Source: Marinilabilia salmonicolor JCM 21150
Lineage (GTDB): Bacteria; Bacteroidota; Bacteroidia; Bacteroidales; Marinilabiliaceae
Assembly: GCF_000259075.1 (NCBI RefSeq)
Contig: NZ_AJKI01000022.1
Span: 1-64,000 of the forward strand
DNA: 64,000 nt
Direction: 5' to 3'
The notes under the pieces were generated by a model. The model was not told the DNA's origin and searched no databases. It was given only the letters and a program-made list of their open reading frames with translations. The position numbers and the translations under genes are program-made. This document shows, piece by piece, positions 17,733 to 25,801 of this stretch. The number at the start of each line of letters is the position of its first letter. Within the stretch, counting starts at the first letter, position 1.

Positions 17733-18975
17733 ATATTTCTTTAAGCTTATTAGCTATCTTTTCTGCCATAAGCGGAGGTACGGCATTCCCAATTTGTTTG
17801 TATGCAGCAGTCCTGCTTGGTTTTTCAGAGATACCTTCAAAAAAGAAATCATCAGGAAAGGTTTGAAGTCTTGCTGCCTCTCTTGGTGTTAACGAGCGGT
17901 TTTGACTTTTATCCGGATGAATATAATAGTGTCCGTCTTTACAAATATGGGCTACCACAGTCTGGGAATATGGTAAATCTGCTGCTACTACTTTAAATCT
18001 GTCAACAAAGGACTTTGTATTTTTATGAGTTTGCCAATGTAAAGGAATATCGTTGTAATTTAATCGTTGTTGACCATCCTCCCATTTTTCGACTGCCAGT
18101 TTGTAAATCCCCTTGTCTTGTTCCGTATTTGGCCTGGAAATATGCTGAGTGGTAAAATCCAATCCGTTTCGGATATGACTTTCAAACAAATACGTCCCGT
18201 TGTAAGGTTTGTAATTTGTCTTGTAGTATTCGCCGGCTCCGGCTCGCAATGAAGGTAAATCCTTAAATATCTCAGAAACAGTTACGCCGGACTGGACTTT
18301 TTCAAATTTAGGATAGAAGCCTTCTTTACCATTTTTCTTCCCAATTAGAATAATTCTCTTTCGGTTTTGCAGAACACCGAAATCCTTCGCTTCTAAAATT
18401 TTATATTCGGTATAATAACCTTTTTCCAGAAATAATTCACGCATCATTTCAAGATAGGAGTCACCATTTTTTGTTTTTGCTGATTTTAGACCAATTACAT
18501 TTTCAAAGACAAAATACCTTGGTTGATAATATTCCAGAAATTTAGCATATTCTCTGAAAAGGTAATTTCTTGAATCACCCTGCATTCTGTTTCCATCTCT
18601 GGATCTGCCAACAATCGAATATGCCTGACACGGTGGTCCCCCGATTATAAAGTCAATTGATTTATCTCCTTTAAGAGAATCAATCTTGTCAAATATTATT
18701 TCATTGTTTTCATCCCCGATTGATAGGTTAATTACAGATTCTCTTTCCTTATTAGGAATTAAAGAATATAATTCTGTACGAGTAATTTTATTTTGAATAT
18801 AATCCAGATAGGAATTGAAATTACCTGTCCTTTTTAAATAGTGGTATGCAGCTCTTGTAATCATAGTGTTACAAGCTGCTTTGTCTATTTCCACGTGAGC
18901 AACAGGCTTAAATCCTGCCCGAATAAATCCTTCCGACAAGCCCCCGGCTCCTGAAAATAAATCTATAAAATTCAT
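17725..18975 (-). CDS. DNA (cytosine-5) methyltransferase
   Basis: A 416-residue C5 methyltransferase. Motif I is LFSGAGGLSEGFIRAGF at the N-terminus, catalytic motif IV is GGPPCQAYS, motif VI is FENV, motif VIII is LQNRKRIILIG and motif X is QIGNAVPPLMAEKIA. The target recognition region lies between about residues 250 and 340, so specificity cannot be read. Its start overlaps the end of vsr by 4 bases (ATGA). Confidence 0.95.
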   Translation of the reverse strand: MNFIDLFSGAGGLSEGFIRAGFKPVAHVEIDKAACNTMITRAAYHYLKRTGNFNSYLDYIQNKITRTELYSLIPNKERESVINLSIGDENNEIIFDKIDSLKGDKSIDFIIGGPPCQAYSIVGRSRDGNRMQGDSRNYLFREYAKFLEYYQPRYFVFENVIGLKSAKTKNGDSYLEMMRELFLEKGYYTEYKILEAKDFGVLQNRKRIILIGKKNGKEGFYPKFEKVQSGVTVSEIFKDLPSLRAGAGEYYKTNYKPYNGTYLFESHIRNGLDFTTQHISRPNTEQDKGIYKLAVEKWEDGQQRLNYNDIPLHWQTHKNTKSFVDRFKVVAADLPYSQTVVAHICKDGHYYIHPDKSQNRSLTPREAARLQTFPDDFFFEGISEKPSRTAAYKQIGNAVPPLMAEKIANKLKEIYE

Positions 18976-19400
18976 CTGTGCTTATTTTCTTTCAAAAATA
19001 CAATTAAATCATTAAAAACATTGTCCCTTTTATCAGATTTTAATTCACATTCCCAAATCACTTTTATACGCCAACCCAAATCTTTCAGCTCATTTATTTT
19101 CAGCTTATCCCGGGCTCTGGTTTTATTTATTTTCTCTAACCACCATTCAGTTTTTGTCTTTGGAACAACAAAATATTTACAGTTCTCATGCCCATGCCAG
19201 AAACAACCATTAACAAAAATTACAGTTTTATATTTGGGAAGAACAATGTCTGGTTTTCCGGGTAGATTTTTATCATTTAAACGATATCGGAATCCATTTT
19301 TGTGTAGAAATTTTCGTACAACGATTTCCGGATTAGTATCTTTCCCTTTAATCATTGACATGTTATAGCTTCTTGTTTCTTTATTGTGGGTATCTGCCAT
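18972..19400 (-). CDS. vsr: Very short patch repair endonuclease Vsr
   Basis: A 142-residue Vsr protein, which nicks beside T:G mismatches arising from deaminated 5-methylcytosine. Family blocks seen are MSMIKGKDTNPE, FRYRLNDKNLPGKPDIVLPKYK (with the catalytic Asp), VFVNGCFWHGHENC and WRIKVIWECEL. Full family length. It is the first gene of the methylase-Mza operon, the normal companion of a C5 methylase. Confidence 0.95.
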   Translation of the reverse strand: MADTHNKETRSYNMSMIKGKDTNPEIVVRKFLHKNGFRYRLNDKNLPGKPDIVLPKYKTVIFVNGCFWHGHENCKYFVVPKTKTEWWLEKINKTRARDKLKINELKDLGWRIKVIWECELKSDKRDNVFNDLIVFLKENKHR

Positions 19401-19490
19401 GATTATAAGTGCGATTGAAATCGTGTGCTTTCAAATAGCTACTTGTCGGGTGCTTTCCAGGCCTAAGGTGGTCTTAAAGACTACTACTCC

Positions 19491-19554
19491 TTTGCAGGAT
19501 TGGAGTTTGGACGAACTCTGTTGCTGTTTTGTATTATGTGTTGGATCCTGCAAA
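19491..19554. repeat. Hairpin at the cassette junction downstream of the receiver-like gene
   Basis: Perfect 10-bp arms TTTGCAGGAT (19491-19500) and ATCCTGCAAA (19545-19554), with an inner GAGTT/AACTC hairpin. The box GTTGCTG at 19520 nearly complements AAAAGCAAC at 23142-23150 on the other side of the two-gene module. That is the start/end complementarity expected of an excisable cassette, weaker here than at 24-29 kb. Confidence 0.5.
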
Positions 19555-19585
19555 TTGTAATTGTATTTGGCTGTGCGGGTTAGCA

Positions 19586-20881
19586 TTATATAATTTGTGT
19601 GATTCCTAACCTGCTAGAATAAGCTGAATATTCAACTTGGATTTCCGATAGCAAATCTTTATTGAAAGTATTTACCTTGTCAAAATCATTAATAAATTTT
19701 TCTTTAGATATGGAAAAAGAATATCTGTAATCGAATAATAATGCAACGTCATTGTCTTCTTCTGCAAAACATAAATGATCATATAACTTAATGGAATCAT
19801 ATTTATGTCCAGTTTTAAACTCTTTACGGGCATTATCCTTCCTCACAGGATTGCTGATTTTAACGCCGCTAAGCAACTTTAAATTTTTACCAAATTTATT
19901 CTGAGCAATATCACATGGCCGAGTTAAAAGCAAACAAATATCTTCAATCTTAGTTTGTTGGTTCTCAATTTGAACTTTCAAGAATTCTTTAACATTCTTA
20001 TCATCTAACAGTCCATATTCTTTAACTACATCTTCTGAGAGAATTTTACTTATTAAACCTGGTGTTATTTTACTTTGGTCAATTGGTTGAGGATGAAACT
20101 TAAAATGAAACCAACTATTTAATTTTGAGTCAATTTCACTATTCAAGCCTTCTTCTATTTTGTATAATGCATCTATATTTTTCTTAATTATTTCTATATT
20201 TGGTCTTGTATTCTTTGAGTTTGAAATTAATACACTATCTAAAGCATCGAAAAGTACTTCTTGCTTCCCAGTCAATTCTTTTTCAGATATCATACTTCTA
20301 CCACCATGTCCTAAAATTATTTTTTGCAATCGCTTTGTAAAATCATCTGGATTTTCGTTCTTCGCAAGATGACCAATTATAAGATTAGATGCTTCTTTTA
20401 TACTCCGTTTCCAAGAGGCCAACTCAATTAATTCTGGTCTTTCATCAAGCTTATATTGTATGTCAGCATGTAATTTTTTAAAGTCCCAATGATTTTCTCC
20501 ATCCTGATAGTCAGACTTCTGTTTTATAATTGTTACGAAAGGGAATCTGTTATTTTCCATTATCTTATTTATTACCTTACCTGCTTCATCTGTATCCTGC
20601 GACCAAATAACAAGAATAAAAAAGGAATTTTGATTGACAATGCCATTAATCCATTCGGAACATTTTTCCTCATCAAGTATCCGGTCCGGAGTATAATATA
20701 TATCTAAAAAAACCAATATGGCATCTTTATAGGTATTGGGCCTTGGAACATCATCTCCAAAAGTGAGATCAGCATTAAAAAATTTAACGCCGTATCCTTG
20801 ATTTCGATAGATTTCAACTATTTCTTCAACTTCATTTCTCTTATCATCGACAAAAAAGATGTTGGGTTCTAATGAAAGCAT
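19586..20881 (-). CDS. Receiver-like protein with unknown C-terminal domain
   Basis: A 431-residue protein whose first ~130 residues look like a response-regulator receiver: FFVDDKR (acidic pair), LVFLDIYY (phospho-acceptor Asp), LVIWSQD (switch Ser/Thr) and a later Lys. The C-terminal ~280 residues are not a standard output domain. They contain LLTRPCDIAQNKF, a Cys-Asp-rich signature I cannot place. It follows the dual-GHKL ATPase by 1 base, so the two are likely a sensor-effector pair. Confidence 0.6.
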   Translation of the reverse strand: MLSLEPNIFFVDDKRNEVEEIVEIYRNQGYGVKFFNADLTFGDDVPRPNTYKDAILVFLDIYYTPDRILDEEKCSEWINGIVNQNSFFILVIWSQDTDEAGKVINKIMENNRFPFVTIIKQKSDYQDGENHWDFKKLHADIQYKLDERPELIELASWKRSIKEASNLIIGHLAKNENPDDFTKRLQKIILGHGGRSMISEKELTGKQEVLFDALDSVLISNSKNTRPNIEIIKKNIDALYKIEEGLNSEIDSKLNSWFHFKFHPQPIDQSKITPGLISKILSEDVVKEYGLLDDKNVKEFLKVQIENQQTKIEDICLLLTRPCDIAQNKFGKNLKLLSGVKISNPVRKDNARKEFKTGHKYDSIKLYDHLCFAEEDNDVALLFDYRYSFSISKEKFINDFDKVNTFNKDLLSEIQVEYSAYSSRLGITQII

Positions 20882-20882
20882 T

Positions 20883-23090
20883 TTATTGATTTTTATTAAA
20901 TGTTAGTTTTAATGCTGCACCCCGATAATCACTAGGGATGTCATAATACATGAAATCTTCCTCTACTTCAATAATGTTAAGCTTACCATACTTTAGCATA
21001 ATGGTATCTACTAAATATAACCCAATACCGATACCATCCTCTTTTCTCGAAAAGAAAGGTCTAACAATATCAGTTATGTCATCCTTAAAACCTGGGCCAT
21101 TATCTGCGATTATAATTGATGGGAAATCATCGTGCATTGTTTTTATATATACACCTTTATTATCTTTGTATATGGTATCTAACCAATGCATGCTATTGTC
21201 TAAGATATTCATAATCATCGTTATAAAGTATCTTTTATCACAGTTGATCTTATTTACCTTACCACTATAATCCAAATTAAAATGCAGCCCCCTAGTTTCA
21301 AACTTCGTCCGATAATTACTAATAGCTTTATTTATTGAATCATGGACTGATATTTTAGAGATTCCTCCTTTTCGAAGTACTGACAGAATTCCATTCAGAT
21401 AATCATGCATTTCTTCAACTTGTTCATTAGCTATATTAACCTTAAAAGGTTTGCTATTTATGACTTCTTTCATACGAGGCACAAGCTTCTCTAGTTCATG
21501 GAGCGCAACAGAAGCAGTCATTCCAACTCCTGCAGGAATTAATAACGTATTTTTTTTATCTTCAAAGTCTTTTTCAATTTTATCAGCTTCATCCTTTAAC
21601 TTCTTCTTCTGGTCCTCTTCGGAAAAATTCGTTGAATCTATTAATTCTTTAAACAAGCTAATTTGATTGGGATTTGAATACGATTTAGAAACAGGTTTTA
21701 TATTTGATAACCATTTATTTCTATCAGTTAGTCGTTCATTTCTGAAATCTGTTAAAATTGTTACAACTATCTCATAAAACAACTTAAATTGCTCATTATC
21801 AATGAAACCTTCCCTGTTTGTTTTTTCAATAAGTTCTGTAGAATTTTCTGAGTCTAAGTAAATGTAACCAATTATCTGATTGTTTGAAAACCATTGTTTA
21901 TTTTGAACCCTTCTAATATCAAGCTCTAACCAATCATCTCCTGGGTCTCCATAATTAAACACCCTCATTTCATCTTTAAATACTTTTACACCTGAATGCA
22001 TTTTTAGCACCTCCTTTACAGTTTTTGCATCGTAAGTGTAATTTTTCAACGTATCTGAATCTAAATCAAAAGAGTAAACTTCAATGAGAATATTACCAAA
22101 CGGATTATTTTTATTAACCAGTTCATTTAGTGTCTGTTCAACTTCATTGCTATCAATTAAATCATCTTCTAGCTTTTCTCGGAGTTTAGGTCTTAATAAA
22201 CCCTTTATATTTTGAGCGGCACTATTAATCGTTCTTTCACCAAATTCAGGATTAAGTTCAAGAGAAAATTTATAATCGACCGTTAAATTAAATTCATCAT
22301 CTAAAAGTGCTGTATATTTATAGGGTGCTATTTCTAATACCTTTTTCGAATCAGGAAAACCTTCTAACCAGTTATTTCCGAAATCTAAATTAATTCTGAA
22401 CTTTGTTTCATCGTTTTTTGGGGATAACATTGATAATGTATTTCTCTTCAATCCCCTTGCCATTCGTCTAGTCCAGTTTTCTTTTAGTCCACTAAGTCTA
22501 ATATATGTACCACTATTATTTTTGAATCTAAATCCCTTTTCATCTTTCTTGATTTTCCATCTAATTGGAATTTCTGATAAATTTATAGATTGGCTGAAAT
22601 CTTTCCAATTGATAAAAAGCTCCACTTCATAATTTGCTATTGTTTGCGATTCAATTTCTCCTGTATTTTCATTTATAGTGATTATCTTGGGACGAGAGAT
22701 TAAAAGTATTTTTTGAGCTAATTTATGAACAGCAAATCGACCTACCCCTTTTTCACCCATAGGTACCCTTTTAAAAACAGGAGACTTAATAACTTGTCTT
22801 TTACCAGTTTCAATATTATAAGGTTTTCTATTGTCTGTCCCAGGTTCAAGCCAAACATTTTCTACGATATCAGTTGTCATTCCTAATCCGTCATCTTCAA
22901 TAATTATGGCTCCTTTTTCTAAATCATCAATATCTCGAAAAAACACATCAACCTTTGTTGCATCAGCATCATATGAATTTTTGACCAACTCATAAATTGC
23001 CATTACTGGGCTTTTAATTAATTCTTCTCCTAGCAATGTTAATATATGTGCTTTAGGATTAAAATGTTTCTCTTTTAATATTTCACTCAT
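20883..23090 (-). CDS. Protein with two GHKL ATPase domains (MORC/Hsp90-like plus histidine-kinase-like)
   Basis: A 735-residue protein. The N-terminal GHKL domain is Hsp90/MORC-like: N box ELVKNSYDADATKV, G1 EDDGLGM, G2 GEKGVGRFAVHKL. The C-terminal quarter is a second GHKL domain of histidine-kinase style: possible phospho-acceptor in SVALHELEKLV, N box NILDNSMHW, G1 IADNGPGF, G2 GIGIGLYLVDT. No membrane segment is seen, so it is cytoplasmic. The partner downstream has a receiver-like domain, so phosphotransfer is plausible. A lone GHKL defence ATPase is the alternative. Confidence 0.85.
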   Translation of the reverse strand: MSEILKEKHFNPKAHILTLLGEELIKSPVMAIYELVKNSYDADATKVDVFFRDIDDLEKGAIIIEDDGLGMTTDIVENVWLEPGTDNRKPYNIETGKRQVIKSPVFKRVPMGEKGVGRFAVHKLAQKILLISRPKIITINENTGEIESQTIANYEVELFINWKDFSQSINLSEIPIRWKIKKDEKGFRFKNNSGTYIRLSGLKENWTRRMARGLKRNTLSMLSPKNDETKFRINLDFGNNWLEGFPDSKKVLEIAPYKYTALLDDEFNLTVDYKFSLELNPEFGERTINSAAQNIKGLLRPKLREKLEDDLIDSNEVEQTLNELVNKNNPFGNILIEVYSFDLDSDTLKNYTYDAKTVKEVLKMHSGVKVFKDEMRVFNYGDPGDDWLELDIRRVQNKQWFSNNQIIGYIYLDSENSTELIEKTNREGFIDNEQFKLFYEIVVTILTDFRNERLTDRNKWLSNIKPVSKSYSNPNQISLFKELIDSTNFSEEDQKKKLKDEADKIEKDFEDKKNTLLIPAGVGMTASVALHELEKLVPRMKEVINSKPFKVNIANEQVEEMHDYLNGILSVLRKGGISKISVHDSINKAISNYRTKFETRGLHFNLDYSGKVNKINCDKRYFITMIMNILDNSMHWLDTIYKDNKGVYIKTMHDDFPSIIIADNGPGFKDDITDIVRPFFSRKEDGIGIGLYLVDTIMLKYGKLNIIEVEEDFMYYDIPSDYRGAALKLTFNKNQ

Positions 23091-23415
23091 TGATTTATTG
23101 TTTTTTTAGTGCTTCTGCAATTCTGCATTACCTGTTTGTTTAAAAGCAACTGTTCGATTGTATGCGGTCGGCCGGTGCTTCCAAGGTGCTAAGTTTGTTT
23201 CAGGCTGTAGGCTTACACAATATAAGTATTTTTAACTCGATCTCTTTATTCAAAAAGTTAAGGTGCAAAAAGCCCTCTTTGTCAATTTCCCAATCCTCAA
23301 AATTAATGCCCCATGTTCGCCTGAAATTAATGAAATTTCTCCTGCCATTTTTATATATTTTCAATTATCATAGTTACTTTATTTGGTAACTGCACCATCT
23401 TTTTAATGAACGCTA

Positions 23416-23760
23416 AACGATTCCATACCCATGCCTCAACGTGAGACCATATTCCTTTTATCAAAACAAAAGGTGCACAAAACATCCAAATTCCGAATGC
23501 TTTGTACACCTTTAAATTCCTTATCAATCATTCCCCATCCGGTTGAGGAGAGGAAGCTCAAATTTTCTTTAATCCTTATGTGGGGTTGGGCCGTCAATTT
23601 GTTTTATTGTTTTAAAGTTTTTTAGTTCCCCGTAAAACTAACTTTTTTGTTTTCTTTTTCCAATGAAAATTAACATTTTTTACCAATAACTCATTTTTAA
23701 ATGATAAAAGGCCACCCCAAGGCAACCTTTCTTCAAATATAATCATCATTTCAATATCGT
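23416..23760 (-). repeat. Platform repeat, copy B
   Basis: Second direct copy, about 345 bp and closest to copy C. Read on the minus strand it starts beside sequence matching the 3' flank of the RecA-fold ATPase gene at copy C. It carries two hairpins that should stop transcription (23707-23730 and 23469-23513), and ends at GAATCGTT (complement of 23416-23423). The bases beyond are unrelated to those beyond A and C. The 23761-24000 stretch next to it shows no gene or repeat that I recognise, and 23151-23415 likewise. Confidence 0.9.
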
Positions 23761-24002
23761 AAAAACATCACCCGCCAATGCTCCGCTTTTTGAGCTATTT
23801 TTTAGACACTGGCTATTTCGGATATTTTATCTATGCATCCTTATTTGCCGATTTTAATACATCCTAGATTGCCGAAAATGATATATTTAATGCCGGTTAC
23901 ACATTAAATACCTTCCCGGAAACCGATTGAAAACACTATAGTTAAATCATTGTAATATAGTTTTTTATTGCGAGGCATCCTGAAGATTGTTTAGTTCAAT
24001 AA

Positions 24003-24061
24003 TAGCCTCCAATATCAAGCGTGTGCAAGCAACGCTTGATTGGTGGCTAAATGTTGTATGC
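24003..24061. repeat. attC-like palindrome after the pentapeptide gene
   Basis: Imperfect arms at 24003-24022 and 24032-24049 (ATCAAGCGT against ACGCTTGAT at the core), followed by GTTGTATGC (24053-24061). That last box is the exact complement of GCATACAAC at 25618-25626 on the other side of the pentapeptide gene. The module is thus bounded by complementary boxes like an integron cassette. Confidence 0.6.
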
Positions 24062-24077
24062 AGGTGTTTTTTTATTG

Positions 24078-25580
24078 TTAGTTTCTACCATATCTCCTAA
24101 ATGCGGATATTGTTTGATAATAGCCATAACTGATAAAAATCCTGCTACAGAATAGAACCAAATACCCATAATTATATGAGTTGATGTCTTTGCCCCATAG
24201 TATTGGATTCCATTCAGTTAAGTTTAAAAATTGAACAAATGCACTTAAAGTTTCTAACCTTGCTTGTCTGGTACATGACCATTCTAATCCGTTATTGGGG
24301 ATTATTAAAAAGATATATAAAAACACACACGCTGAAAAAACGGTAAATAGGAATCCTCTTCCCCAATTTAAGCCATGATGATTTGACCATTTACTAAAAA
24401 ATAAAATTGTCTTTCCCTTATCCCATAATCTTAATTCTCGTTCAAAGACTATCATTTCATAGCTTTTAAATTTCAATGCATTTATTTCATTTCCAGATTT
24501 TCTTAGTGAATTCTTAATTATTCGATAAGATTCTCTTAGTTTTTGCAATGCTTTTTTAGAGATAAGATCATTTGAAATATCTTCTAAACCATCTGTGTTA
24601 TAAACATTAAATTGGTTTGGAATAATTGATTTCTTTTCAATTTTTATGTTCCAGAAATTTGTTTCACAATTAAAATTTGCTCTTGAAATATCCAAGGATT
24701 GCTTAAATTCAGCTGACTCGAAATTTATAAATGAATCTGTTTGAGTTTTGCAATGAATAAATGATAGTTGGTTATGGAAAACCGTATTTGAAAAAATAGC
24801 TCTATCTAGAAAATCTGTTAGATGAAATATTTGAGGGGAATTAAATTCAGCGTAATAGAAATCCACTAGATTATAAAATGTAGTATTGTCGAAATTTGCT
24901 GTGTTCAAAAAATTAACTGAATGAAACTGGACTTTTTCATGAAATTTGCAATTTTTTAAATACAGAGCTTTACGAAATTTAGCGTCGTTGAAAAAGACAC
25001 GGTCTTTGAATTCTATATTCCTAAGATTAAAACTACTAAGGCTAATACTGCTGCAAGGTTCAGATTCTTTGTTGTTTAACTGATTAAATGAGCAAATGTA
25101 ATTAAAGTTAACATTCTTAAAATCAAAGCCATTTCTAAAAAATGCAGATTGAAATGAAACATGTTTTTCAAACACACACCTCTCTAACTTTATTATTTCA
25201 TTAAACACCGATTTCGTAAACATTACATTGTCTTTGAAAAATGTGTCTGATATGGTGATGCTGCTCTTGATGTTTTGACTTTCAAGAATAAATATATTGA
25301 AAAAATTGAAATTTCGTATATAGATATCTTTATTAATTTCTCTCTTCTGAATGACTTCTGAAAGGATATTAAAATAGCAAGAAGGATTTAAATCTATATA
25401 TTTCTCTGTTACATTAATTAGGTCGATAATATCATGAATTGGCTCTTTCCCATAATGGTCAAAACTTCTTATGCTTATGTATGGTACATCTTTATCTAAA
25501 TCTTTGGATTCGTATTCCACTCTTATGCTATAAATTTCTTCTTGGTTTATTATTTTTGTTAATCCTTCAATTTTGTCCAT
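24078..25580 (-). CDS. Pentapeptide-repeat-like membrane protein
   Basis: A 500-residue protein. Residues ~100-330 are a run of five-residue repeats with Phe at regular places (FKDRVFFNDAKFRKALYLKNC, VNFLNTANFDNTTFYNL), predicted to form a right-handed beta helix. The C-terminal ~100 residues hold two membrane segments (FLFTVFSACVFLYIFLIIP and LVLFCSRIFISYGYYQTISAF), the second like the pore helix region of small ion-channel proteins. A membrane effector with a repeat sensor is a reasonable guess. It forms a single-gene cassette. Confidence 0.7.
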   Translation of the reverse strand: MDKIEGLTKIINQEEIYSIRVEYESKDLDKDVPYISIRSFDHYGKEPIHDIIDLINVTEKYIDLNPSCYFNILSEVIQKREINKDIYIRNFNFFNIFILESQNIKSSITISDTFFKDNVMFTKSVFNEIIKLERCVFEKHVSFQSAFFRNGFDFKNVNFNYICSFNQLNNKESEPCSSISLSSFNLRNIEFKDRVFFNDAKFRKALYLKNCKFHEKVQFHSVNFLNTANFDNTTFYNLVDFYYAEFNSPQIFHLTDFLDRAIFSNTVFHNQLSFIHCKTQTDSFINFESAEFKQSLDISRANFNCETNFWNIKIEKKSIIPNQFNVYNTDGLEDISNDLISKKALQKLRESYRIIKNSLRKSGNEINALKFKSYEMIVFERELRLWDKGKTILFFSKWSNHHGLNWGRGFLFTVFSACVFLYIFLIIPNNGLEWSCTRQARLETLSAFVQFLNLTEWNPILWGKDINSYNYGYLVLFCSRIFISYGYYQTISAFRRYGRN

Positions 25581-25617
25581 TTTTTAAGATAGTTAGTAGT
25601 TTTTTTATTTTACACTT

Positions 25618-25753
25618 GCATACAACGCCCACTTGTATGAAATTTTGGGGGATTGCGGGAGTCGTTACTGTCTTCCGTTACAAAATTTGATACGGGACAG
25701 AGAGGTTCACGTAACTACTAAGCCCCTCAGAATTTTATGCATGATATTGGCAG
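25618..25753. repeat. attC-like palindrome between helicase and pentapeptide modules
   Basis: The 136-base interval is bounded by GCATACAAC (25618-25626) and ATTGGCAG (25746-25753), with imperfect arms inside (TGTATGAAATTTTGGGGG against CCCCTCAGAATTTTATGCATG). Each outer box pairs with the box at the far end of the adjacent module rather than with its neighbour, as in integron arrays. Confidence 0.6.
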
Positions 25754-25801
25754 CTGCTGTTATTCTCTTTTTTGTTTAGTCTTCATTTTGTTAAAATCGT
25801 A

